The translations under genes were made by a program, and so were the position numbers. This document shows, in pieces, positions 1-7,332 of a DNA stretch of 64,000 nucleotides. The notes under the pieces are model-generated. The model saw only the letters and a list, made by a program, of their open reading frames with translations. It was not told the DNA's origin and searched no databases. This DNA comes from Melittangium boletus DSM 14713 (GTDB lineage: Bacteria > Myxococcota > Myxococcia > Myxococcales > Myxococcaceae), in contig NZ_CP022163.1 of NCBI RefSeq assembly GCF_002305855.1, forward strand, positions 4,526,292-4,590,291, written 5' to 3'. Every line of letters starts with the position of its first letter. Position 1 is the stretch's first letter.

Positions 1-31
1 GGCGCGCTCCTTCGACGACATCGCGCCCTGA
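1..31 (+). CDS. Possible 3' end of a plus-strand gene entering from the left
   Basis: The first bases read in one frame as a short C-terminal tail, ARSFDDIAP, ending at a TGA at 29-31. Codon choice fits the genome, and the next gene on the minus strand ends at 52, so a convergent arrangement is plausible. Only nine codons are visible, so no function can be given and the reading could be chance. Confidence 0.3.
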   Translation, partial: ARSFDDIAP

Positions 32-51
32 GCGGTGGGGCGCGCGAGGGC

Positions 52-489
52 TCAGCGCTTGTTGCGGGGGACGGTGGGAGGGCGGGGCAATTGGTACTTG
101 GGTCGCCGGAAGGGCCACGCCTCATGGGGGATTTCCTGGAACGAGACGGTGCCGCGCTCGCCCAGGGCCTTGCGCAAGGCGCTCTCCATGTAGTCCATCC
201 CGTACACCTCCACTGTGAGGGAGGACGTGACGAACCGCTCCAGCTGACTGGGAATCCCCCAGGCGGGCTGGGTTTCCTCCTCGGTCTTCCAGACGTCCGC
301 GGCGTCTTTCCAGGCTTGATCCACCGCCGTATCGGCATGGAGCCGAAGCGTGAGCTTCCCCGTAACAGGGACCCGGAAGCCAGGGGGGTTGTCGAAGAGA
401 TCGGAAATCTCTTTCCCACAATGGGTGCAGCGCTCTCGGCTCTCGGAGTTGTAGCCGCAATATTCGCAGAAGTATTGCTCTGCACTCAC
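52..489 (-). CDS. Zinc-ribbon protein, copy 2 (putative immunity or partner protein)
   Basis: Predicted 145 aa soluble protein without signal peptide. Residues about 6-26 hold two CxxC pairs (CEYC and CTHC) in a rubredoxin/zinc-ribbon spacing, followed by an alpha/beta region and a basic proline-rich tail ending PPTVPRNKR. It is a paralogue of the 143 aa gene at 1208-1639: the first 30 or so and last 15 residues are nearly identical while the middle has diverged. It is the last gene of a four-gene minus-strand operon headed by a toxin-like lipoprotein; its ATG overlaps the stop of the preceding lipoprotein gene (ATGA). A duplicated, cytoplasmic, rapidly diverging partner behind a toxin gene is what immunity genes look like, but this role is inferred only; a zinc-binding regulator is also possible. 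Confidence 0.8.
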   Translation of the reverse strand: MSAEQYFCEYCGYNSESRERCTHCGKEISDLFDNPPGFRVPVTGKLTLRLHADTAVDQAWKDAADVWKTEEETQPAWGIPSQLERFVTSSLTVEVYGMDYMESALRKALGERGTVSFQEIPHEAWPFRRPKYQLPRPPTVPRNKR

Positions 490-1199
490 TCAGTTGTCTC
501 CAGTCGTTTCCGGCAGTCCAACTGCTCCCGGCCATCGGCGCCGCACCACGAGGCACAGCCCGCATCGGGCGGACTCGCATCCGACAGGCGGGTTCCCTCG
601 CACGCGTAGATCTCCCGGCCACCGCGTGCCTCACACGAGTAGGTCCAGCGCCCCAGCAGGCAGTCGCCGAGCGCACAAGGCGGGGAGAGCAGTGGCACCG
701 GGCCGCAACGTCCGTCTCCGGGATAGCAGGGCTCGAGATCCTCGGGGGTGGGGAGCCCATCGGAGAGCCTGCGCACGGCCTCGGTGAGCTGATCCTCGTG
801 ATAGAGGCATTGCCGCCGGGGAGGGCTGCGCTCATCGAGTGCCATTTGCTCGGCGCTGGGCTCCTCCACGGGCTCCGCGTCTGGAAGGAATGGATCCTTC
901 ACCTCGCGGATGGGTGGAGGTGGCGGCTCCACTCGGGTGAGTCGCAGATGGCACCTGCCCTGGACACGACCAACCACTTCGTGGCGCGTCACCGTGTGGA
1001 CCGAAGCACCAGAAACCTCGACTTGCTCCCGGTGGAGGATGGACGCCGGGGCACATACGCGAGCCCGGGCCATGAAGCAGTCAAGGTTGTCCGTGCAGTC
1101 CACGGGAGGCAGGGTGGATGGATCTCGGGGCGGGGACTTCTTGCAGGCGGACAGGAACAGGAGCAACGCCGAGAGGAAGATCCTGACGTGTAGAGGCAT
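486..1199 (-). CDS. Cys-rich lipoprotein in toxin-like operon
   Basis: Predicted 237 aa lipoprotein. The N-terminus has a hydrophobic stretch ending in LFLSAC, a good lipobox with the acceptor Cys at residue 19, followed by KK. The mature part is Pro-rich around residues 100-120 and contains at least a dozen cysteines, several in the C-terminal third, suggesting a disulfide-stabilised extracytoplasmic protein. I do not recognise a family. It lies between the two paralogous zinc-ribbon genes: 8 bp after the upstream copy and overlapping the downstream copy by 4 bp, so it is co-transcribed and probably translationally coupled. By position it may help export, anchor or neutralise the papain-like lipoprotein at 1636-2823, but nothing in the sequence proves this. 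Confidence 0.75.
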   Translation of the reverse strand: MPLHVRIFLSALLLFLSACKKSPPRDPSTLPPVDCTDNLDCFMARARVCAPASILHREQVEVSGASVHTVTRHEVVGRVQGRCHLRLTRVEPPPPPIREVKDPFLPDAEPVEEPSAEQMALDERSPPRRQCLYHEDQLTEAVRRLSDGLPTPEDLEPCYPGDGRCGPVPLLSPPCALGDCLLGRWTYSCEARGGREIYACEGTRLSDASPPDAGCASWCGADGREQLDCRKRLETTE

Positions 1200-1207
1200 A
1201 CGAAGGT

Positions 1208-1639
1208 TTAGCGCTTGTTGCGGGGGACGGTGGGAGGGCGAGGCAGTTGAGATTTCGGCCGGTGAGGCATCTGCTCATGGGGGAGTTCCTGGAATTCGAC
1301 GGAGCCGCGTGCCCCCAATGCTTCACGCATGATGCTGGCCATGTAGTCGGCTCCGTACAATTCCACGGTGCTCGCGCTCGTGTGGAACTGTTCCAATTGG
1401 CTGGGTTTGTGAGGTCTGGTGACTTCCACCTTTGCTCGCCAGATCTCGGCCAGTTCCGTCCAGATTTGTTTCGCTTCCGTCCCATCGTGGAGGCGCAGGA
1501 TCAATTTTCCCCAGAGAGGCGGGATGAACTGAGGCGGATTGTCGTGTAGGTCGGCGATGTATTTTCCACAGTGAGTGCAGCGCTCTCTGCTATCGGAGTT
1601 GTAGCCACAGTAATCGCAGAAGTATTGCTCGTTACTCAT
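1208..1639 (-). CDS. Zinc-ribbon protein, copy 1 (putative immunity or partner protein)
   Basis: Predicted 143 aa cytoplasmic protein with two N-terminal CxxC pairs (CDYC, CTHC) and the same proline/arginine-rich ending as its paralogue at 52-489. Its ATG overlaps the stop codon of the papain-like lipoprotein gene (ATGA at 1636-1639), the usual arrangement for a tightly coupled toxin and immunity pair. The family is not one I can name. The conserved ends and variable centre between the two copies suggest that the middle part determines specificity. Its role as immunity protein is inference from gene order and lack of a signal peptide. Confidence 0.8.
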   Translation of the reverse strand: MSNEQYFCDYCGYNSDSRERCTHCGKYIADLHDNPPQFIPPLWGKLILRLHDGTEAKQIWTELAEIWRAKVEVTRPHKPSQLEQFHTSASTVELYGADYMASIMREALGARGSVEFQELPHEQMPHRPKSQLPRPPTVPRNKR

Positions 1640-2823
1640 TCCGCGGCCTCCAGCCGAAATGGTCTTGCCATGGCGCCGTCCCTCTGCTGCATTTGCTGAT
1701 AGGTCATGTGCTCCAGGGTCTGCGGATCGAAGATGACAACGCGGCCTGTAGGCGTTACCCGGCCGTAGACGACGTGCCTGTACCCGCCATCACTCCAGCG
1801 AGTGAAGATGGCGTAATGGCCAACAGGGGCCCCTCCGAGCATCGTCACGGGCTTGGACGTTGCCTTCAGGCCGGTCGCCTTCTCGATATACCGCAAGGAT
1901 GCATCCACGTTGAATTGGCGTTCTCGTCCAGCGTACCCGAACAGCCGCTCCATCTCGTCCGCCGAGTACTTGAAGTAGCCCTCCAGACTGTTGCGGATGA
2001 TGGTCGCGACACACGCTGTGCAGTTGTCGTTCCGGTCGGAGGGGTTCCAGACGTTCTCCCTGCCTGGGCGTTGCCCCTCCCGAGGCGCGCCGATGTGGGC
2101 TTGGGTGCGGAGCGCGGCATCCGCTGCCTCGTTACCCGCTACCCGCCGCAACTCGGCGTCGTTGGCGGCGTAGCGCGCGTGGAGGCCCCAGGGCTTCACG
2201 TGCTCCAGGACGTCGTCCACGGAGCGCAGCTTGCGCAGCAGGAAGGCGGCGCGGTGAATCGCAATGCCCCCCACCTTCACCACGACGTAGCCGCCGACGG
2301 GAAGGGCCACCAGGAGGACGAGGTCCTCCTTTCCGGTAGGCACCCCCATCATGCCGGCGATGAGCAGGGTGTTCTTGGCGTAATGCTCCGCTTCGCGCAC
2401 TCCGGCGCGGTTCAACTTCCGAGCGTAGGCGCGGCCTTCGTACCAGGCCTCCGCCACCCCGGCGTTTTCTCCCTGGCGCAACTCGTGAAGCGCGCGGCGG
2501 AGAGAGGAAGCGAGAACGACACGCTGTTGTGCGTGGTGTTCCTCGCTGCCGTCCTCATGGCGGGAGTCGACTTCGTCCAGGGACTGGTGGAGCGACTCCA
2601 GGCGGGAGGCCGACAGCAGCCCCGCCGAATGCAGGCGCACCATGTCGAGGTAGAGCTCCTCGACGGAGGCCGCCGCGTCGATGTCGTACACCCCGGCGGC
2701 GCCGTCGGAAGGGATGGACTCGTTCACCGAGCCACAGCCCACGAGCGCGGCCATGAGCAGCGGCGCGAGAACCGGTTTCCATGAAGACAGGGCACTCCTC
2801 CTGGCACGTAGGGACGAGCGCAT
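1636..2823 (-). CDS. Lipoprotein with papain-fold toxin-like C-terminal domain
   Basis: Predicted about 395 aa. From the ATG at 2823 there is an Arg-rich n-region, a hydrophobic core and a lipobox-like ALVGC; upstream ATGs at 2844 and 2937 in the same frame are possible but give an overlong leader. The middle is helical and contains one long apolar stretch (DLVLLVALPVGGYVVVK). The last 130 residues carry a papain-like triad pattern: NDNCTAC, then GHYAIF, then IFDPQT, as in Tox-PL/papain-fold toxins of polymorphic toxin systems. The lipoprotein leader, membrane-active middle and toxin-like tail recall the SitA toxins that Myxococcus delivers by outer membrane exchange. It heads an operon with three further genes. 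Deamidase or protease activity is inferred; an ordinary surface protease is the alternative. Confidence 0.75.
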   Translation of the reverse strand: MRSSLRARRSALSSWKPVLAPLLMAALVGCGSVNESIPSDGAAGVYDIDAAASVEELYLDMVRLHSAGLLSASRLESLHQSLDEVDSRHEDGSEEHHAQQRVVLASSLRRALHELRQGENAGVAEAWYEGRAYARKLNRAGVREAEHYAKNTLLIAGMMGVPTGKEDLVLLVALPVGGYVVVKVGGIAIHRAAFLLRKLRSVDDVLEHVKPWGLHARYAANDAELRRVAGNEAADAALRTQAHIGAPREGQRPGRENVWNPSDRNDNCTACVATIIRNSLEGYFKYSADEMERLFGYAGRERQFNVDASLRYIEKATGLKATSKPVTMLGGAPVGHYAIFTRWSDGGYRHVVYGRVTPTGRVVIFDPQTLEHMTYQQMQQRDGAMARPFRLEAAE

Positions 2824-3036
2824 GGGACGTCGTGGGTCCGACATCACCCAGGGCACCGCTTTTGTGGAGCCGCGCGCGATCGTTCGTCTGGACGGTTCGC
2901 GCACATCCCCTGGGACAAGACGGCTGTCCAGCTCCACACGGGGCGTGCGCCGCTGCTCCTCCTACTTCCAGTCCTACTGGAATCGAGACGGGTGGAGGGA
3001 CCGCAAGTAGCTGTTCCCGGGCTCGGGTTGGGCTAG

Positions 3037-3048
3037 AGGAGGCCTCCT
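3037..3048 (+). promoter_or_regulatory. Palindromic ribosome binding site of kup
   Basis: The strong Shine-Dalgarno GGAGG (3038-3042) lies inside a perfect 12-bp palindrome, AGGAGGCCTCCT, that directly abuts the ATG at 3049. The right half is complementary to the Shine-Dalgarno, so the mRNA could fold locally or dimerise over the start site. Whether this has any regulatory effect is unknown. Confidence 0.5.
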
Positions 3049-4974
3049 ATGACTGACTCCCCTCCCTCGTTGACCTCCATTCCCTCGGTGCCCCAAGGGC
3101 CTGATGGCCGCAAGCCCCGTGTGGCCGCGCTGGCGGTGGGGGCCTTGGGAATCGTCTTCGGGGACATCGGGACGAGCCCGCTGTACGCGCTGCGCGAGTG
3201 CTTCACGGGCGAGCACGGCGTGGCGCCGACGCACGACAACGTGCTGGGAGTGCTGTCGCTCATCTTCTGGGCGCTCATCATCGTGGTGTCGGTGAAGTAC
3301 GTGGTGTTCGTGATGCGGGCGGACAACCGGGGCGAGGGCGGCATCCTGGCGCTGATGGCGCTCGCGATGCAGCGCCAGCGGGGCGAGGAGGTGAAGGTGC
3401 GCCCGGTGGTGGTCACCCTGGGCCTGTTCGGCGCGGCGCTCCTGTATGGCGATGGGCTCATCACGCCGGCCATCTCCGTGCTCAGCGCGGTGGAGGGCCT
3501 GAGCGTGGCCACGCCCCTGTTCGAGGACTACATCCGGCCGCTGGCCATCATCATCCTGGTGGGGCTGTTCCTCCTTCAGCGCCGGGGGACCGCTGGCATT
3601 GGCGCCATCTTCGGGCCCTTCATGGTGGTGTGGTTCCTGTCGCTCGCGGTGTTGGGCATCAAGGAACTGGTGATGTACCCCTCCGTGCTGGGCGCGCTGT
3701 CGCCGGGCATGGGCGTGCGCTTCTTCCTGGAGAACCGCGGGCACGGCTTCCTGGTGCTCGGCGGGGTGTTCCTGTCGGTGACGGGCGGCGAGGCGCTGTA
3801 CGCGGACATGGGCCACTTCGGCGTGAAGCCCATCAAGTGGGCGTGGTTCACGCTGGTGCTGCCGTCGTTGATGCTCAACTACATGGGGCAGGGGGCGTTG
3901 CTCTTGCGCGACCCGCACACCGCGCGCAACCCCTTCTTCCTCCTGGCGCCGGACTGGGCGCTCTACCCGCTGGTGATCATCGCCACGGGCGCGGCGGTGA
4001 TCGCCGCCCAGGCGCTCATCTCCGGGGCGTTCTCCATCACCCAGCAGGCCATCCAGCTCGGCTACACCCCGCGCCTGGAGGTGGTGCACACCTCGGCCGA
4101 AGCCCAGGGGCAGATCTACCTGCCGGGCGTCAACTGGGCGCTGCTCGTGGGCATCATCCTGCTGGTGATGGGCTTCAAGTCGTCCACGAACCTGGCGGCG
4201 GCGTACGGCATCGCGGTGACGACGACCATGACCATCACCACGGTGCTCGCCTACGTGGTGGCGCGCGAGCGCTGGAACGTGTCACGCGCGGTGGCGCTGC
4301 CCATCGCCGGGGTATTCCTGCTGGTGGACCTGTCCTTCTTTGGCGCCAACGCGGTGAAGATCGCCGCGGGCGGCTGGTTCCCGCTGGTGCTGGCGCTGGG
4401 CGTGTTCACCCTGATGACGACGTGGAAGCGGGGCCGCGACATCCTGGCCACGCGGCTGCGCGCGAGCAGCATGCCATTGCAGCAGTTGCTGGGCAGCTTC
4501 GGGGATCATCCGCCGGTGCGGGTGCCGGGCACGGCCATCTTCATGACGGGCAACCCCGAGGGTACGCCGCCCGCGCTCCTGCACAACCTCAAGCACAACA
4601 AGGTCATCCACGAGCAGGTGATGTTGCTCACCATCGCCTCGGAGGACGTGCCGCACGTGCCGCCGGAGGAGCGGGTGGAGATCATCCGGCTGGAGGAGGG
4701 CTTCGTGCGGGTGATTTCGCGCTACGGCTTCATGGAGAACCCGAGCATCCCGGACATCCTCAAGCGGGCGCGTGAGAAGGGGTTGCAGTTCAACCTGATG
4801 GGCACGTCCTTCTTCCTGGGCCGCGAGACGCTGATTCCGAGCAAGAAGCCCGGGATGGCGATGTGGCGGGAAGCGCTGTTCGCGTGGATGAGCCGCAACG
4901 CCCGGAGCGCGACGTCCTACTTCCGCATCCCCCCCAACCGCGTGGTGGAACTGGGCGCGCAGGTGGAGTTGTAG
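3049..4974 (+). CDS. kup: Kup-type potassium uptake transporter
   Basis: Predicted 641 aa inner-membrane protein of the KUP/HAK/KT family, which imports K+ with protons. The family signature GDIGTSPLYALREC is at about residues 38-51, GDGLITPAISVLSA follows near residue 133, and about a dozen hydrophobic helices fill the first 460 residues before a C-terminal cytoplasmic domain of about 180 residues. The length is normal for the family. The ATG follows a strong GGAGG. It stands alone: the upstream toxin-like operon is divergent and the next gene (Septu-like ATPase) begins 49 bp downstream but with a different codon bias, so it is probably a separate unit. Confidence 0.97.
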   Translation: MTDSPPSLTSIPSVPQGPDGRKPRVAALAVGALGIVFGDIGTSPLYALRECFTGEHGVAPTHDNVLGVLSLIFWALIIVVSVKYVVFVMRADNRGEGGILALMALAMQRQRGEEVKVRPVVVTLGLFGAALLYGDGLITPAISVLSAVEGLSVATPLFEDYIRPLAIIILVGLFLLQRRGTAGIGAIFGPFMVVWFLSLAVLGIKELVMYPSVLGALSPGMGVRFFLENRGHGFLVLGGVFLSVTGGEALYADMGHFGVKPIKWAWFTLVLPSLMLNYMGQGALLLRDPHTARNPFFLLAPDWALYPLVIIATGAAVIAAQALISGAFSITQQAIQLGYTPRLEVVHTSAEAQGQIYLPGVNWALLVGIILLVMGFKSSTNLAAAYGIAVTTTMTITTVLAYVVARERWNVSRAVALPIAGVFLLVDLSFFGANAVKIAAGGWFPLVLALGVFTLMTTWKRGRDILATRLRASSMPLQQLLGSFGDHPPVRVPGTAIFMTGNPEGTPPALLHNLKHNKVIHEQVMLLTIASEDVPHVPPEERVEIIRLEEGFVRVISRYGFMENPSIPDILKRAREKGLQFNLMGTSFFLGRETLIPSKKPGMAMWREALFAWMSRNARSATSYFRIPPNRVVELGAQVEL

Positions 4975-5023
4975 CTTCTGGGTTGTGGGTGAGTGAGAGT
5001 ATTTAGCGTAGGAGGTCGACCCC

Positions 5024-6352
5024 ATGTACATCAGTAAAATTTGGCTGAAGAACATACGAGGGTTCGGCGACGGAGACCTCCACGTCGAACTCGATCTGCG
5101 TCGGCCTGACGGAAGCTTCTCGGGTTGGACGGTTCTGGCCGGGCGTAATGGCGCGGGAAAATCGACCTTATTGAAAGCGATAGCGCTCACGGTCGTGGGG
5201 ACGAACTCCGCCCGGTCCTTGCAGCAAAGTTTCTCAGGCTGGATTCGGCATGGCCAGAAACAAGCGTATGCGGGATCCATGCTGGTTTTTGATGAAAATG
5301 TAGATGGATTCGTTGGTCGTGGAAGGCGCCCTCCTTCCGAGTTCTGGACAGGATTGGCTTGGACTCAATCGGATTCAGGTCCAGAGCCGAGCATGGCGAT
5401 CGGAGAGGGCCACAAGTCCGCCTCGGAGCGCGGCCCCTGGTCTGATAATCCCGCGGGCTGGTTTATCGCGGGGTATGGGCCCTTTCGTCGTCTCTCTGGC
5501 CATGCGTCCGACGCTCAACGCTTGATGGTGGGGCCACCGAGGTTGGCGCGATTGGTTTCCCTCTTCCGGGAAGATGCCTCGCTGGTGGAGAGCATCCAAT
5601 GGCTCAGGGAACTTCATTTGCGGCGCTTGGAAGGACGGGGAGGGGCCGAAGAACTCTTGGAAGGGGTGTTGGATTTACTGAATAACGGTTTGCTTCCCGA
5701 TTCCACCCGGGTCGCGAAGTTCGATTCAGACGGCTTGTGGGTGACTCAGGGAGGCGTCACTCTTCCCATCCAGGATCTCAGCGATGGTTACAGGACGATG
5801 GCCGCTCTGGTGATGGATCTTGTTCGTCAGATCCATGATGCGAGCCAAGGACTGAGTATCGTGCATGAAAACGGTCAGTGCCGTGTTCCATATCAGGGAG
5901 TGGTTCTTATCGACGAAGTGGAACTGCACCTGCACGTCTCATGGCAACGGCGTGTTGGTTTCTGGTTGAAAGAGCATTTCCCGAACATTCAATTCATTGT
6001 GACCACTCACAGCCCCTTCGTCTGTCAGGCGGCGGACCCAAATGGGTTGATCCGGCTTCCCGCGCCTGGTGAGGGTCGTCCTGTCACGCATGTGTCGGAA
6101 GATTTGTTCAAGACCGTGGTGAATGGCACCGTGGATGAAGCTGCTTTGACCGAGTTGTTTGGTCTGGAGCATGTTCACTCGGATGCGTCCGAGAAGTTGC
6201 GCGAGCGTGTGGCCCGGTTGGAGTCGCGTGTGCTCGAAGGCATGGCCAGTCCCGAGGAAGGCGAGGAACTCGAGCGGCTCGCCGCACAGCTTCCGAATAC
6301 GGGCAGCGAGCTCGTGGACAGAGCCGTGAGGAAGTTCGGGCTCGACAAATGA
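5024..6352 (+). CDS. ptuA: Septu-like ATPase, PtuA family
   Basis: Predicted 442 aa ATPase of the ABC/RecF-like type. Walker A is GRNGAGKST at 40-48, the signature-like motif DLSDGYR at 251-257, Walker B VVLIDEVE at 293-300 and the switch histidine region TTHSP at 327-331. The N-terminus (IWLKNIRGFGD) is typical of RecF/SMC-like ATPases. The gene has a strong GGAGG at 5011-5015 and overlaps the following HNH gene by ATGA, the arrangement of PtuA-PtuB in Septu anti-phage systems, where the ATPase holds and controls the nuclease. Codons end in A/T noticeably more often than in the flanking genes, suggesting horizontal acquisition. No reverse transcriptase or other third component is visible nearby. 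Family placement is by motif and neighbour; a search against defence-system models would settle it. Confidence 0.85.
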   Translation: MYISKIWLKNIRGFGDGDLHVELDLRRPDGSFSGWTVLAGRNGAGKSTLLKAIALTVVGTNSARSLQQSFSGWIRHGQKQAYAGSMLVFDENVDGFVGRGRRPPSEFWTGLAWTQSDSGPEPSMAIGEGHKSASERGPWSDNPAGWFIAGYGPFRRLSGHASDAQRLMVGPPRLARLVSLFREDASLVESIQWLRELHLRRLEGRGGAEELLEGVLDLLNNGLLPDSTRVAKFDSDGLWVTQGGVTLPIQDLSDGYRTMAALVMDLVRQIHDASQGLSIVHENGQCRVPYQGVVLIDEVELHLHVSWQRRVGFWLKEHFPNIQFIVTTHSPFVCQAADPNGLIRLPAPGEGRPVTHVSEDLFKTVVNGTVDEAALTELFGLEHVHSDASEKLRERVARLESRVLEGMASPEEGEELERLAAQLPNTGSELVDRAVRKFGLDK

Positions 6353-7092
6353 AGAAATTGGAACGTGAGACGCTCAGTGATTCGGCGGCGGCGTTTCTGA
6401 AGGAGCGCTCGGAGAAGGTGCTCGGTGCCGCGAGCCCGAGAAAAGAAGCGGAGCACTTGTGGGGGCTCAAGGAGAACCTTGCTTTCGAGGAGATCCGCAC
6501 GAAGCTGCAATCCATGGCCACAGGACTTCAGCGCTGCATGTATTGCGAAGACAGCGTGGGCACGGACATCGAGCATTTCTGGCCGAAGTCGAAGTATCCC
6601 GAGCGGGCCTTTTCGTGGACCAACTACCTGCTGGCGTGTAGTGGGTGCAACAGCAACGAGAAGCGCGATCAGTTCCCTCTGGATGATGCTGGGTTGCCGC
6701 TGCTGGTCGATCCAACCAGGGAAGACCCGCGCACGCATCTGGTCCTGTCGGTCAGGACCGGTAAGTACAAGCCCAGGACGCACGAAGGGGTGGAGAGCCT
6801 CAAGGGGCAGTGGAGTATCAAGGTGTTCGGTCTGGACCGTGACATTTTGGAAAAGGGCCGGACGGACGCGTGGCATACCATTCCGGCTTTATTGCTGCGC
6901 TACGACGCTGCTTGCCAGCAGGAGAACTGGCTGCTCGCGCTTGCTGTGCAACGGACTCTCTGCCGCACTCCTTTCGCGAGCGTCTTCGTCTGGTTCCGAG
7001 ACATCGCCGAGAGCACAAATGCGGCCCGGTTCATCGACGAACGATGCCTGCGCGTGCTGGAGCAGTACCCGGACATTCGCGATTGGCTCTGA
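6349..7092 (+). CDS. ptuB: Septu-like HNH endonuclease, PtuB family
   Basis: Predicted 247 aa HNH-type nuclease. A CMYC pair (C63, C66), the catalytic DIEHFWPK (H76), an Asn at 92 and the second zinc pair CSGCN (C97, C100) form the expected beta-beta-alpha metal fold. After it comes the FPLDD...LLVDPT stretch I associate with PtuB-type proteins. The remaining C-terminal half is helical. Its ATG overlaps the stop of the ATPase, so the two are translated together. In Septu the ATPase-nuclease complex degrades nucleic acid upon phage infection. All catalytic positions look intact, so the system could be active. Codon use is less GC-biased than in the neighbours. Confidence 0.85.
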   Translation: MKKLERETLSDSAAAFLKERSEKVLGAASPRKEAEHLWGLKENLAFEEIRTKLQSMATGLQRCMYCEDSVGTDIEHFWPKSKYPERAFSWTNYLLACSGCNSNEKRDQFPLDDAGLPLLVDPTREDPRTHLVLSVRTGKYKPRTHEGVESLKGQWSIKVFGLDRDILEKGRTDAWHTIPALLLRYDAACQQENWLLALAVQRTLCRTPFASVFVWFRDIAESTNAARFIDERCLRVLEQYPDIRDWL

Positions 7093-7332
7093 ACGCAGTT
7101 GCTCTGGTCTGCGCGTTTCTGGCCGCGACTGGGTAGTCCATGCTCGGTTCGCAGCGCGTCGTGTGTGGGAGCCTCTACTGGTGGACGGTAACGCCACCGC
7201 GTTCGTTGGGCACTCGACACATCACGCCCTCGCGAGGGCGGATTCGACGCTCGCCCGCTCCTCGGGCTGGGGAGGGAATCCCTACTGATGCCTCAATGCG
7301 TGGGAACTTGTTTGCCCACGTTGGGGAAAACC

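Noticed and set aside
5024..7092. Gabija, OLD-type or retron system
   Set aside because: No TOPRIM, UvrD-like helicase or reverse transcriptase is present; the HNH partner fits Septu better.
7093..7332. Small gene between the HNH gene and the HYR lipoprotein gene
   Set aside because: Short frames here lack a ribosome site and coding bias; nothing supported.
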